Below are positions 17,149-25,983 of a stretch of DNA of 64,000 nt, one piece after another. A program made the position numbers and the translations under genes. Origin of the DNA: an uncultured Bacteroidales bacterium (GTDB lineage Bacteria > Bacteroidota > Bacteroidia > Bacteroidales > Muribaculaceae); contig CACZHT010000004.1 of NCBI GenBank assembly GCA_902781045.1, forward strand, positions 1 through 64,000, written 5' to 3'. Below the pieces are notes generated by a model that saw only the letters and a program-made list of their open reading frames with translations, ran no database searches and was not told where the DNA came from. Every line of letters begins with the position of its first letter. Position 1 is the first letter of the stretch.

Positions 17149-18444
17149 TTAAGAGAAAAACTGTTTCATTACCTCAATCATGGCGATGTGGTCGGCGCAC
17201 GAGGCGGTCTCGCGCACCGAGTGCATGGCCAGCAATGGGTTGCCCACGTCCACACCCTCGATGTCAATCTGACCGGTGAGGATGTTGCCCAACGTCGAGC
17301 CGCCGGCCACGTCGCTGTGGTTGACAAAATACTGGTAGGGCTGGCCGGCCTCGATGCACAGGCTCTTGAAGATGGCGGCCGAGTGGGCATCGCTCATATA
17401 CTTGCAGTTGGCGTTGATCTTGATGCACGGACCGCCTCCCAGGGCAGGGTGGTTGGTCGGGTCATACTTGCCGGCATAGTTGGGATGGAAAGCATGGGCG
17501 TTGTCGGCACTGATCATGAACGTGCGGGCGATGGCGCGCGCAAAGTCATCGAATGTGCCGCCCTGCGACTCTATCAAGCGATACAGTACATTGCTCAGCA
17601 CGGGCGACCCGGCACCCTGCTTGGTTCCGCTGCCGGTCTCCTCGTTGTCGAAGATGGCGGCCACACAGGTGGCATCGTCATCGGTGGACTCGACCAGCGC
17701 GGTGATGGCGGCATGGGCCATGCTCAGGTCATCCAGGCGGCCGCTAGAGATGAACTCGTCATGAAGCCCGAAGGTGCAGGCCTTTTCTGTGTCATAGAGC
17801 ATCAGGTCGAAGTCCAAGATGTCGTCCATGTCAATCTTCAGCTCGTTGGCAACCAGCTTGAGCAACATGTTCTCGGCCTCCAGACGGTCTTTGACCTTGG
17901 CGATGATGGGAAGCATATCCACCTGCTTCGAGAGGGGATTGCCCTCGTTGACAGCGCGGTTAAAGTGGATGGCCAGGTGCGAAATGCTCATCAGCGGGCG
18001 GGCAATGCGCACCAGACGGGTCTGGGGATGCAGCGCGTCGTCGCCCTTGCAAATCACACGACCGGCGATGGACAGGGGGCGGTCAAACCAGGTGTAGAGG
18101 ATGGGACCACCATAGACCTCGGTGTTCAGGCGCACGATGCCGCCCTCGCCGTGAAGCTCGGCCTTGGGCTTGATGCGGAAGCAGGGCGAGTCGCTATGTG
18201 CGGCGATGAGCTTGAAGCCGGTCTCGACAGGGCTTTTCTGGCCCACCTTGACGGCAAAGATGGCCGAGTCGTTCTTGATGACAAAAAATTTGTCGCCGGG
18301 ACGAGCCTCCAGCTTCTGGCACAGACAGCGCTCGGTGTATCCATTCTTGATGAGAATCTTCTTGATAGTGTCCACTGCCCAGAAGTTGCACGTACTGGCA
18401 TCCATGAATTGCAGCAGAGAGTCAATGTAGCGGTTGTTGTTCAT
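17149..18444 (-). CDS. apeB: M18 family aminopeptidase
   Basis: A 431-residue zinc aminopeptidase of the M18 (aspartyl aminopeptidase/ApeB) family, which trims N-terminal residues from peptides in the cytoplasm. Metal-ligand motifs AAHSDSP (about residue 80) and DNEETGSGTKQGAGSP (about residue 265), and a C-terminal ligand region near NHSDVAGGSTLG, are present. Length is normal. It sits in a minus-strand series starting at yicC, 62 bp after DUF5063 and 25 bp before the mutase. Confidence 0.93.
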   Translation of the reverse strand: MNNNRYIDSLLQFMDASTCNFWAVDTIKKILIKNGYTERCLCQKLEARPGDKFFVIKNDSAIFAVKVGQKSPVETGFKLIAAHSDSPCFRIKPKAELHGEGGIVRLNTEVYGGPILYTWFDRPLSIAGRVICKGDDALHPQTRLVRIARPLMSISHLAIHFNRAVNEGNPLSKQVDMLPIIAKVKDRLEAENMLLKLVANELKIDMDDILDFDLMLYDTEKACTFGLHDEFISSGRLDDLSMAHAAITALVESTDDDATCVAAIFDNEETGSGTKQGAGSPVLSNVLYRLIESQGGTFDDFARAIARTFMISADNAHAFHPNYAGKYDPTNHPALGGGPCIKINANCKYMSDAHSAAIFKSLCIEAGQPYQYFVNHSDVAGGSTLGNILTGQIDIEGVDVGNPLLAMHSVRETASCADHIAMIEVMKQFFS

Positions 18445-18506
18445 ATCTTAATTGTTTTTTTGATGTCAAAATCGTCTGTCTCGTAATGAGAATTTTCAAT
18501 TCTCAA

Positions 18507-19019
18507 TTACACATTATAATATATGGTGTGCAATGCACGCATGACGTTGCACAGGGTTTGCCCCCAATAGTCAGTGAAATTCTCATAACATAGCCCCAAG
18601 ATATCGCTCTGGTCATCGCTGCTGGCATACTGCACGGCATGAATCAGGTTGTAGAACTCTTGGTAGAGGTCTGCCAGATTCTCTGAAACCGTGGCCGAAA
18701 TGGGGGTGTCGCTATATTTCATGTTGTCAAGAAACACCTCGAGATACACATCCTCGTCGGCCATGACTTGGGACAGCACATTGCGCACCTGCTCATACTG
18801 AGTCTCTCGCAGGGCTGGCTCAATGTAGGAGTCGGTCATCGCATTCAGACTCAAGTCGTTGGCAGTGATGTAGATGCGTGGCAACAACTTGACCATGGTG
18901 CTCACCAAGTGGCCGCGGTCGTGGTCGAGCACTGTCTCGATGACCTGGCAATATTCGTTGGTCAGTGCGATAAAAGCCAACTCATTGGGCGATAATTTGT
19001 TGCTCTCGTTTTCAGTCAT
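18507..19019 (-). CDS. DUF5063 domain protein
   Basis: A 170-residue, mainly helical, acidic protein matching the DUF5063 family, whose function is not known. The ATG at 19019 overlaps the nadD stop by 8 bp (ATGACTGA), the strongest sign of the true start; a longer frame to 19154 would run through nadD. It is predicted to be cytoplasmic, with no signal or membrane segment. The position suggests translational coupling to nadD. Confidence 0.8.
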   Translation of the reverse strand: MTENESNKLSPNELAFIALTNEYCQVIETVLDHDRGHLVSTMVKLLPRIYITANDLSLNAMTDSYIEPALRETQYEQVRNVLSQVMADEDVYLEVFLDNMKYSDTPISATVSENLADLYQEFYNLIHAVQYASSDDQSDILGLCYENFTDYWGQTLCNVMRALHTIYYNV

Positions 19020-19605
19020 TGTCTGGATATTGATATAAGTGCTTGTTGTTGATATACCGTTCCACGTCGTCAGGGATGTAATATTTGACTTGTTGACCCT
19101 CGGCAATGAGCTGGCGCACGGCGGTCGACGAAATCTCAATGACGGGTGCATCAATCAGTGTGACCCGCTCGGCAAGGGATGCAGGGATAATCACCTCATG
19201 GCCCAGACGGGGATAGACCAGCACGTGAAATCGCTCAACAATCTCGTCGTGGGCGCGCCATCGGTCCCATTCGGCCCAGTTGTCGGCTCCGATGACCAGA
19301 TGAAACTCATGTTGGGGAAACTTCTGTTGCAGGGCGTTGAGTGTGTCGATGGTGTAGCTCGGGCGGGGCAACTGAAACTCGAATGCCGATGTAATCACCC
19401 CATTGATGTGGCGCGTCACCAGCTCGGTCATGCGCAGACGGTCGACCTCGCTGGCCAACTCATGGCTCTGTTTGAGCGGGTTCTGCGGTGACACCATGAG
19501 CCACAACTGATCCAGTCCGCCATGCCGCATGATGTGGCTGGCGATGATGGCATGACCCGTGTGGATGGGGTTGAACGACCCACCGAAGATGCCCACTTTC
19601 ATCAC
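19012..19605 (-). CDS. nadD: Nicotinate-nucleotide adenylyltransferase
   Basis: Converts nicotinate mononucleotide + ATP to deamido-NAD, the penultimate step of NAD synthesis. The 197-residue protein starts MMKVGIFGGSFNPIHTGH, carrying the nucleotidyltransferase HxGH signature (H-T-G-H), and has the C-terminal ISSTAVR motif. The start overlaps the gmk stop by 4 bp (ATGA), and the stop overlaps the DUF5063 start. Confidence 0.97.
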   Translation of the reverse strand: MMKVGIFGGSFNPIHTGHAIIASHIMRHGGLDQLWLMVSPQNPLKQSHELASEVDRLRMTELVTRHINGVITSAFEFQLPRPSYTIDTLNALQQKFPQHEFHLVIGADNWAEWDRWRAHDEIVERFHVLVYPRLGHEVIIPASLAERVTLIDAPVIEISSTAVRQLIAEGQQVKYYIPDDVERYINNKHLYQYPDND

Positions 19606-20186
19606 GCTTCCTCCTGGTTGGGGTTGACAAAGGTGTCAACCAAGTGATGCACTTGCTGCACGGCGGTCTCCAGGTCGTCGTTGACCACAACATGGTCACA
19701 ATGGTCCTTGTAGCCCAGCTCAAACTCGGCCTTGCCGATGCGGCGCTCGATGTCCTCAGGGCTGTCGGTGCCACGGCGCTCCAGCCGCTCGCGCAGCACC
19801 TGGATGCTGGGCGGAGCGATAAAGATGGCCAGAGCGTGGTCGCCATAGATTCGCTTGACGTTCATGCCGCCCATCACGTCGATGTCGAGCACCACGTTCT
19901 TGCCCTCAGCGTTGATGCGGGCAATCTCGCTCTTGAGTGTGCCATAGAACCGTCCGGGATAGACCTCCTGATATTCGGCAAATTCGTCGGCCTGGATGCG
20001 GCGCATGAACTCGTCCTGGCTCATGTAGTAATAGTCCACACCGTCGACTTCGCTGCCGCGACGCGGGCGTGTGGTGGCCGACACCGAGAAGGCCAGACGC
20101 AGCTTCTCGTCGCCGATGATGCGACCGATGATGGTCGACTTGCCTGACCCCGATGGGGCGCAGATGATGATGAGCTTTCCTTCCAC
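19602..20186 (-). CDS. gmk: Guanylate kinase
   Basis: Phosphorylates GMP to GDP. The 194-residue enzyme has the P-loop APSGSGKST (about residues 10-18), the GMP-binding SATTRPRRGSEVDGVDYYY segment and the LDIDVMGGMNVK strand. The end overlaps nadD by 4 bp. It follows yicC by 29 bp, the common yicC-gmk pairing in bacteria. Confidence 0.98.
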   Translation of the reverse strand: MEGKLIIICAPSGSGKSTIIGRIIGDEKLRLAFSVSATTRPRRGSEVDGVDYYYMSQDEFMRRIQADEFAEYQEVYPGRFYGTLKSEIARINAEGKNVVLDIDVMGGMNVKRIYGDHALAIFIAPPSIQVLRERLERRGTDSPEDIERRIGKAEFELGYKDHCDHVVVNDDLETAVQQVHHLVDTFVNPNQEEA

Positions 20187-20215
20187 TTGTCTTTTTGAAA
20201 ATTTAAAATTCTAGC

Positions 20216-21097
20216 TTAAAGCACATTCAGCACTTGTTCCTTGATTTGCTCCAGCTGGTCCTTCATGCGCACCACCACCTGCTGCAGCTCGGCCTGGTTG
20301 GCCTTGCTACCCATGGTGTTGATCTCGCGGCCCATCTCCTGGGCGATGAACCCCAGCTTCTTGCCCTGTCCGGGTTCGCTGGCGTGCAACGTCTCCAGAA
20401 AGTAGTTGATGTGGTTCTGCAGGCGGATCTTCTCCTCGGTGATGTCCAGCTTCTCAATATAGAAAATGAGCTCCTGCTCCAAGCGGTTGTTGTCATAGTC
20501 CACACCCTCGAGTTTGGCAAGGCTGTCAATGATGCGTGCTTTGATACGGTCAACACGGCTGGTCTCATATTGTGCAACCTCGCCAAAGATTTGCTGGATG
20601 GCTGCTATCCGCTCCTCGAAGAATTGTTCCAACCGGTGGCCTTCTTGGGTGCGGAACTCATTCAGTGCGGCCAGGGCCTCGTCACTGGCCTGTACGACGG
20701 CCTCTAGCTCATCGTCGGTCACGTCGTCACTGGCGCCCTCAGACTTGAACGCATCAGGCAGACGCAGCAGGGTCTGGTACCAGTCGGCCGGTTGAGGCAG
20801 CTCCAACTCTTGTGACATCAGCTCAATCTGCTGCTTGTATTGCTTGAGCTGATCGATGTTCAGGTTCATCGGTGTCACACCGTCGGCACTCTCGCTGGTG
20901 ACGAACATATCAACCTTGCCGCGCTGCAGGCAGCTGGCCATGTGGGTGCGCAGATCCAGCTCGATGGCCCGGTAGGGTTGTGGCAGCCTGACCGCAGCGT
21001 CGAGCTGCTTGCTGTTCAGCGACTTGACCTCGACCGTTATTTTCTTGTGGTTAAACACCTTGACGGCCTTGCCAAATCCAGTCATTGATAGTATCAT
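20216..21097 (-). CDS. yicC: YicC family endoribonuclease
   Basis: A 293-residue member of the YicC/YloC family; characterised relatives are metal-dependent endoribonucleases. The N-terminus MILSMTGFGKA and the C-terminal block KKLGFIAQEMGREINTMGSKANQAELQ are the two family signatures, both intact. First gene of the minus-strand run yicC-gmk-nadD-DUF5063-M18-pgcA-MFS-MFS. A -7 box TAAATTTG lies at 21141-21134. Confidence 0.93.
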   Translation of the reverse strand: MILSMTGFGKAVKVFNHKKITVEVKSLNSKQLDAAVRLPQPYRAIELDLRTHMASCLQRGKVDMFVTSESADGVTPMNLNIDQLKQYKQQIELMSQELELPQPADWYQTLLRLPDAFKSEGASDDVTDDELEAVVQASDEALAALNEFRTQEGHRLEQFFEERIAAIQQIFGEVAQYETSRVDRIKARIIDSLAKLEGVDYDNNRLEQELIFYIEKLDITEEKIRLQNHINYFLETLHASEPGQGKKLGFIAQEMGREINTMGSKANQAELQQVVVRMKDQLEQIKEQVLNVL

Positions 21098-21133
21098 AGT
21101 CCTATAAAAAAGCTTTTGTCGGTTTAAAACCTA

Positions 21134-21141
21134 CAAATTTA
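21134..21141 (-). promoter_or_regulatory. Putative promoter of the yicC operon
   Basis: On the minus strand TAAATTTG fits TAnnTTTG. I see no clear TTG at the ideal distance upstream. It lies 37 bp before the yicC start. Confidence 0.5.
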
Positions 21142-21257
21142 CGCCTTTTTCCTGGCATGGAACGAGTTTCTGCGCTAAAAAATGAAAAATTGTACAAATA
21201 AATTCTTTTAAAATCATAAAAGCAGGCCAAGATGACTCATGAGCCACAACTTTTTTG

Positions 21258-21265
21258 TAACTTTG
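21258..21265 (+). promoter_or_regulatory. Promoter -7 box for the tsaB operon
   Basis: TAACTTTG is a consensus -7 element 20 bp before the ATG at 21286. It rules out the upstream in-frame ATG at 21232 as the start. Confidence 0.6.
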
Positions 21266-21285
21266 CACGTTTTATTGTCAGACAG

Positions 21286-21984
21286 ATGGCCAACATCCTT
21301 AACATAGAGACTTCAACTGCCGTGTGCTCGGTCGCTCTCGGAGCGGATGGGCAGGTGCTGGAGCATCACGAGAACTATGACGGGCAGACGCACGCCACAC
21401 TGCTCAGTGCATACATTCAGGACGTGATGCGCTATGTGCGCGCGCGTGAGATGAAACTCGACGCTGTGGCGGTGAGCATCGGTCCGGGGTCATATACCGG
21501 GCTGCGCATCGGACTGAGCGAAGCCAAGGGGCTGGCCTATGGACTGGACATTCCCCTGATTGCCGTCAACACGCTGCAACTGCTCACCGTCAGCACGATG
21601 TTCAACCATGTCCTCGACGACGATGTGCTCTATGCACCCATGATTGACGCCCGTCGCATGGAGGTCTATACCGCTGTCTACAATGCGGCGCTCCAAGCCA
21701 TAGTCAAGCCGCAGCCACTCATTCTCGACCGTGACTCATTTTCCAGTGTTCTGGCTGGCAACAAGGTGGTGTTCATGGGCGACGGCAGTGACAAGGCACG
21801 TCAGGTCATCAAGCATCGCAACGCACAGTTTGTCGACCGTGTCAAACCTGTGGCCCTCGACATGATCGCACTCTCAGAGCGGGCATTCCGTCAGCAAGAC
21901 TTTGCCGATGTAGCCTACTCGACACCATTCTATCTCAAGGAGTTCCAGGCCACTGTGCCACGCAACAAGGTCCTCGGACAATAA
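21286..21984 (+). CDS. tsaB: tRNA t6A synthesis protein TsaB
   Basis: TsaB is the scaffold partner of TsaD in making N6-threonylcarbamoyladenosine at A37 of ANN-decoding tRNAs. The 232-residue protein starts MANILNIETSTAVCSVAL and carries the inactive ASKHA fold with SIGPGSYTGLRIGLSEAKGLAYGL near residue 65. TsaD is encoded separately at 55184 in this window. Start chosen downstream of the -7 box at 21258. Confidence 0.93.
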   Translation: MANILNIETSTAVCSVALGADGQVLEHHENYDGQTHATLLSAYIQDVMRYVRAREMKLDAVAVSIGPGSYTGLRIGLSEAKGLAYGLDIPLIAVNTLQLLTVSTMFNHVLDDDVLYAPMIDARRMEVYTAVYNAALQAIVKPQPLILDRDSFSSVLAGNKVVFMGDGSDKARQVIKHRNAQFVDRVKPVALDMIALSERAFRQQDFADVAYSTPFYLKEFQATVPRNKVLGQ

Positions 21985-22005
21985 CCAACGAAACAATACA
22001 CTCGC

Positions 22006-22599
22006 ATGTTACTATACAATACACAACTCAAGCAAATAGTCCTGCCCGAGTATGGACGCAACATACAGCACATGGTGGAATACTGCCTCACCATCGAGGA
22101 CCGTGACGAGCGCAACCACTGCGCGCAAACGATTGTCGACACCATGGTCACCATGTTTCCCGAGCTGCGCAATGAGACTGACTATGAGCATAAGCTCTGG
22201 GACCATCTGGCCATCATGAGCAACTTTAAACTCGACATTGACTACCCCTACGATGTGGTCAAGGAGGAGAACCTCGAGAGCAACCCCGAACCCATACACT
22301 ATGCCTTGGAGAAAATCAAGTTCCGCCATTATGGCAAAATCATTGAACGGATGATTGCCAGGGCTGCCGAATATCCTGAGGGCGAGGAACGCGATGCCCT
22401 GGTGATGCTGCTGGCCAACCACATGAAGAAGCTCATCTATCAAATCAATAACGAGGATGTGGATGACCGCAAAATCTTCAATGACTTATATCACTACTCG
22501 CAAGGGGCCATCAGGCTTGATCCCGAGACTCACCGTCTGCGCGAATATCAGGTGGTGGTGCAACCACAGACTTCGGGTAAAAAGAAAAAGAAAAAATGA
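22006..22599 (+). CDS. DUF4290 domain protein
   Basis: A 197-residue protein of the Bacteroidota-specific DUF4290 family; its function is unknown. Conserved features visible are LPEYGRNIQHMVEYCLTIEDRDERN near the N-terminus and a KLWDHLAIMSNFKLDIDYPY block. The chain is mostly helical and ends in a lysine-rich tail (SGKKKKKK). The stop overlaps the rimM start by 4 bp, so it is coupled to rimM. That association with an rRNA-processing factor, plus the basic tail, hints at a ribosome or RNA role, but this is a guess. Confidence 0.88.
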   Translation: MLLYNTQLKQIVLPEYGRNIQHMVEYCLTIEDRDERNHCAQTIVDTMVTMFPELRNETDYEHKLWDHLAIMSNFKLDIDYPYDVVKEENLESNPEPIHYALEKIKFRHYGKIIERMIARAAEYPEGEERDALVMLLANHMKKLIYQINNEDVDDRKIFNDLYHYSQGAIRLDPETHRLREYQVVVQPQTSGKKKKKK

Positions 22600-23147
22600 T
22601 TACCCGTGACCAACTCATCGAGGTGGGGCACTTCAACAAGGCCCATGGTGTCAATGGCGAGATAAATGCCGCCATGCTCATTGATGTCGACCTGGTGCCA
22701 CAACTCAGCTGCCTGGTGTGCGACATGGACGGGATTTTTGTGCCGTTTTTTGTCGAAGGCTTCCGTCACAAGGGGGTGGCCTCGTTGTTGCTCTCCATCG
22801 ACGGATTCAATAGCGAGCGCGATGTGGCAGCACTGGTCGGAAAGGACATCTTTGCCCTCAAGCGCGACTACGACGAGTTGGTGCAAGACAATGCCGGTGA
22901 CGACGGCTGCGGTGATGAGTTGCCACTGGACTACTTCATCGGTTTCACGATGACAGATCACGACCTGAGGGTGGGGGAGATTGTCGATGTCGATGACGCG
23001 ACCGACAATGTGCTCTTTGTCGTGCGCGGCGATGACGGCTCGACACTGACGGTTCCAGCCGTCGACGACCTCATCGCAACTGTCGACCTGGAGTCGCAGG
23101 TCATCGACATGGACTTGCCAGAAGGACTGTTGACAATTAACATTTAG
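22596..23147 (+). CDS. rimM: Ribosome maturation factor RimM
   Basis: RimM helps mature the head of the 30S subunit by binding S19. The 183-residue protein has the N-terminal RimM domain starting EVGHFNKAHGVNGEINA and a C-terminal PRC barrel (GEIVDVDDATDNVLFVVRGDDG...TVPAVDDLIATVD). It is strikingly acidic. The ATGA overlap with DUF4290 and the 5-bp gap to the next gene show an operon. Confidence 0.93.
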   Translation: MITRDQLIEVGHFNKAHGVNGEINAAMLIDVDLVPQLSCLVCDMDGIFVPFFVEGFRHKGVASLLLSIDGFNSERDVAALVGKDIFALKRDYDELVQDNAGDDGCGDELPLDYFIGFTMTDHDLRVGEIVDVDDATDNVLFVVRGDDGSTLTVPAVDDLIATVDLESQVIDMDLPEGLLTINI

Positions 23148-23152
23148 GAATT

Positions 23153-23791
23153 ATGAAGAAGATTCACATACTCATCCTGGTTCTGGTGGCATGCCTGGTC
23201 ATGCCGGTGGGCTTGGAAGCAAAGAAAAAGAAAGTCGACATCTATGACCTCTCGCTTGATGACAACCTCGAGACACCCGAGATCGACAACGACAAGCAGG
23301 CACAACGTGTGCAGGACTATCAGTATGAGGTGGCTGTAAACCTCAAGAAACAGAACTATGATGTCGAGCTCATGCGCGACAACGAGGTGATTGTCATCAC
23401 ACTACCGGCTGGACAGCTCTTTGCACCCAACGACACTGTGCTTTCAAGTCTGGGCGCGGTGTCGCTCAAGCCACTGATGAGCTATTTGGTCAATCCGGGA
23501 TTCTACAAGATGTTGCTGGTCATGCACAGCGATGACACGGGCAGCAAACAGTATACCGAGAGCCTGACACGTGCTCGCGTCAATGCTGTCTTTGACTGGA
23601 TTGACGAGAACGCTAGTGTCGACTTTGTGGTGCCTTACGCACTGGGTGGAAGCGACCCTTTGGTTGACAACAACTCGATGGACAACCGCAAGCGCAATCG
23701 CCGACTTGAGATATATCTTGTTCCTGATGAGGTGATGATTGCGCAGGCCAAGAAGGGACGCATTAACATCAAGCTGATGTCCAAGCAATAG
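23153..23791 (+). CDS. OmpA-like periplasmic protein
   Basis: A 212-residue exported protein with a Sec signal peptide (about 1-23, ending GLEA). A degenerate OmpA C-terminal domain follows, about residues 85-200, with the usual layout [46 protein letters not shown] and [12 protein letters not shown]. Unlike the lipoprotein at 11291 it has no lipobox and no glycine zipper. It begins 5 bp after rimM. It probably binds peptidoglycan. Confidence 0.8.
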   Translation: MKKIHILILVLVACLVMPVGLEAKKKKVDIYDLSLDDNLETPEIDNDKQAQRVQDYQYEVAVNLKKQNYDVELMRDNEVIVITLPAGQLFAPNDTVLSSLGAVSLKPLMSYLVNPGFYKMLLVMHSDDTGSKQYTESLTRARVNAVFDWIDENASVDFVVPYALGGSDPLVDNNSMDNRKRNRRLEIYLVPDEVMIAQAKKGRINIKLMSKQ

Positions 23792-23817
23792 GCACTGGCA
23801 TTCAAAGGGTCGACCAG

Positions 23818-23867
23818 TCGAATACTCGATTACTCGAACTCTATTACTCGAAACTCGAAACCCGAAA
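23818..23867. repeat. TACTCGAA-type short-unit repeat tract
   Basis: The gap before proS consists of degenerate units of about 8 bp (CGAATACTCGATTACTCGAA..., ACTCGAAACTCGAAACC). It ends about 6 bp before the proS start codon. Same style as the other intergenic tracts, different unit. Confidence 0.65.
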
Positions 23868-23873
23868 ACAATA

Positions 23874-25355
23874 ATGGCTAAAGAATTAAAAGACTTAACA
23901 AAACGCGCTGAGAATTATTCTCAGTGGTACAACGAACTGGTAGTGAAAGCCGACCTTGCCGAGCAGTCGGCGGTGCGTGGATGCATGGTCATCAAGCCCT
24001 ACGGCTATGCCATCTGGGAGAAGATGCAACGATGCCTCGACGACATGTTCAAGGCAACAGGAGTGCAAAACGCCTATTTCCCCCTGTTGATTCCCAAGTC
24101 GTTTCTCAGCCGGGAGGCCGAGCACGTTGAGGGCTTTGCCAAGGAGTGTGCTGTGGTGACTCATCACCGACTGATGAATGATCCCAATGGAAAGGGGGTG
24201 GTCGTTGACCCGGCTGCTCGCCTCGAGGAGGAGCTCATCATTCGTCCCACCAGCGAGACCATCATCTGGAACACCTACCGCAACTGGATCAGTTCGTATC
24301 GCGACCTGCCACTGTTGTGCAACCAGTGGTGCAACGTCATGCGTTGGGAGATGCGCACACGCTTGTTCCTGCGCACTGCCGAGTTCTTGTGGCAAGAGGG
24401 GCACACCGCACACGCCACCTGCGAGGAAGCTCAGGCAAAGGCTATCGAGATGCTCAATGTCTACGCCGACTTTGCCGAGCGCTACATGGCTCTCCCCGTG
24501 GTCAAGGGTGTCAAGACGGCCAACGAGCGTTTTGCCGGGGCCATCGAGACCTACACCATCGAGGCCATGATGCAAGACGGCAAGGCACTGCAGAGCGGCA
24601 CATCGCACTTCTTGGGACAGAACTTCGCCAAGGCATTTGATGTCAAGTTTATCAATAAGGAGAACCAACTCGAGTACGTCTGGGCTACGTCATGGGGAGT
24701 ATCGACCCGCTTGATGGGCGCACTCATCATGACGCACAGCGACGACAACGGTCTGGTGTTGCCTCCGCATCTGGCACCCATCCAGGTGGTCATTGTGCCC
24801 ATCTACAAGAATGCCGAACAGTTGGCTGGCATCGACCAGGTGGTTGCGCCTATCGTCGACCGTCTGCGCGCTTTGGGCGTTTCGGTCAAGTATGACAACG
24901 CCGACAACAAGCGTCCGGGATTCAAATTTGCCGACTATGAGCTCAAGGGTGTGCCAGTACGTCTGGTGCTCGGCCCTCGCGACATCGAGCAGGGAACTGT
25001 CGAGGTCATGCGCCGCGACACGCTCGAGAAGCACAGTGCGCCGCTTGAGGGCATCGAGCAGTATGTCAAGGACTTGCTCGAACAAATCCAGCAGAACATC
25101 TATGACAAGGCTCTCAACCAGCGTCTGAACATGACCTACAAGGTTGACACTTGGGAGGAGTTCAAAGAGCAAATCGAGAAGGGTGGTTTCTTGCTGGCAC
25201 ACTGGGACGGAACCACCGAGACCGAGGAGAAGATCAAGGAGGAGACCAAGGCAACTATCCGCTGCATCCCCATGGACAGCGAGCCCGAGGAAGGCAAGTG
25301 CATCTACACGGGCAAGCCCAGCCACCGCCGCGTCATCTTCGCCCGCAACTACTAG
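23874..25355 (+). CDS. proS: Prolyl-tRNA synthetase, archaeal/eukaryotic type
   Basis: Charges tRNA-Pro. At 493 residues it is the short type without the YbaK-like editing insert; the C-terminal extension typical of archaeal/eukaryotic ProRS is present (ending FARNY). Class II motifs visible are motif 2 ([28 protein letters not shown]) and the motif 3 region in [22 protein letters not shown]. Start ATG follows the repeat tract at 23818-23867. A strong terminator follows. This type is standard in Bacteroidales. Confidence 0.97.
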   Translation: MAKELKDLTKRAENYSQWYNELVVKADLAEQSAVRGCMVIKPYGYAIWEKMQRCLDDMFKATGVQNAYFPLLIPKSFLSREAEHVEGFAKECAVVTHHRLMNDPNGKGVVVDPAARLEEELIIRPTSETIIWNTYRNWISSYRDLPLLCNQWCNVMRWEMRTRLFLRTAEFLWQEGHTAHATCEEAQAKAIEMLNVYADFAERYMALPVVKGVKTANERFAGAIETYTIEAMMQDGKALQSGTSHFLGQNFAKAFDVKFINKENQLEYVWATSWGVSTRLMGALIMTHSDDNGLVLPPHLAPIQVVIVPIYKNAEQLAGIDQVVAPIVDRLRALGVSVKYDNADNKRPGFKFADYELKGVPVRLVLGPRDIEQGTVEVMRRDTLEKHSAPLEGIEQYVKDLLEQIQQNIYDKALNQRLNMTYKVDTWEEFKEQIEKGGFLLAHWDGTTETEEKIKEETKATIRCIPMDSEPEEGKCIYTGKPSHRRVIFARNY

Positions 25356-25378
25356 TAGTGCGGTGCATCCACTAGAGA

Positions 25379-25421
25379 GAACACGCGAAACATAATGATT
25401 TTATGTTTCGCGTGTTCTTTG
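25379..25421 (+). terminator. Terminator of proS
   Basis: A perfect 17-bp stem (GAACACGCGAAACATAA at 25379-25395 with 25401-25417), a 5-nt loop, then TTTGTTT. It also lies downstream of the convergent gene at 25476, but the T-run fits the plus strand. Confidence 0.9.
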
Positions 25422-25475
25422 TTTGTCCAGACCAAACAAGAGAGTCGAGAAGCAACGGGAGACAAACATTGCGCC

Positions 25476-25940
25476 TCATGTGTTGTGCGTGGAGACCAGC
25501 TGGTCGTAGCAGGGAATGTCGGTCAGAAAAGCATAGGTGTTGTTGTCGTAGTCAATCAGGCAGCAGTAGTGGGTCATGCCGTTGCTCACCATCAAGTAAC
25601 GGGCACGCAATACCATATTATAGCGGACGATTTGGTCAAACACCTGTTGCGTGATCTCAATCTCGGGTGCCTTGTACTCAACAATGACCAACGGTTTGCC
25701 CTGACGGTCGGCCACCAGCGTGTCGCATCGGCGCTTGATGCCATTCTGCATGAGCGATACCTCGTTGGCCATCAGAGCGGCGGGATAGTGCTTTGCTTCA
25801 ATCAGATATTCAACAAAGTGCTGGCGCACCCATTCCTCGGGAGTCAGAGCGACAAATCGCTTGCGCAACCGGTCGAAAACAACCAGTCGGTTGCCATTTT
25901 TTTTGACATTTAACGGGTATTCGGGTAGGTTGAGTGGCAT
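25476..25940 (-). CDS. HsdR-N-terminal-like nuclease-domain protein
   Basis: A 154-residue stand-alone protein with the PD-(D/E)xK-type domain found at the N-terminus of type I restriction HsdR subunits. The catalytic pattern is visible as CDTLVADRQGKPLVIVEYKAP (D about 94, E-x-K about 109-111). No helicase or methylase gene is nearby, so it is not part of a complete restriction system. Small single-domain versions are frequent in Bacteroidales. Role unknown. It is transcribed divergently from holA through an unusual shared palindromic promoter. Confidence 0.8.
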   Translation of the reverse strand: MPLNLPEYPLNVKKNGNRLVVFDRLRKRFVALTPEEWVRQHFVEYLIEAKHYPAALMANEVSLMQNGIKRRCDTLVADRQGKPLVIVEYKAPEIEITQQVFDQIVRYNMVLRARYLMVSNGMTHYCCLIDYDNNTYAFLTDIPCYDQLVSTHNT

Positions 25941-25947
25941 TTTATTT

Positions 25948-25977
25948 GTATCTTTGCATTCAAGTTTGCAAAGATAC
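25948..25977. promoter_or_regulatory. Overlapping face-to-face promoters in a palindrome
   Basis: GTATCTTTGCA (25948-25958) and TGCAAAGATAC (25967-25977) are perfect inverted repeats with an 8-bp spacer. Each arm contains a consensus -7 box: TATCTTTG for the plus strand (holA) and TATCTTTG on the minus strand (25976-25969) for the HsdR-like gene. Predicted start sites of both fall in the spacer, giving leaders of only about 20 nt on each side. Confidence 0.6.
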
Positions 25978-25983
25978 TAAAAA

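Noticed and set aside
21232..21285. Longer TsaB start at 21232
   Set aside because: It lies upstream of the -7 box at 21258-21265, and the family starts at MANILNIETS.
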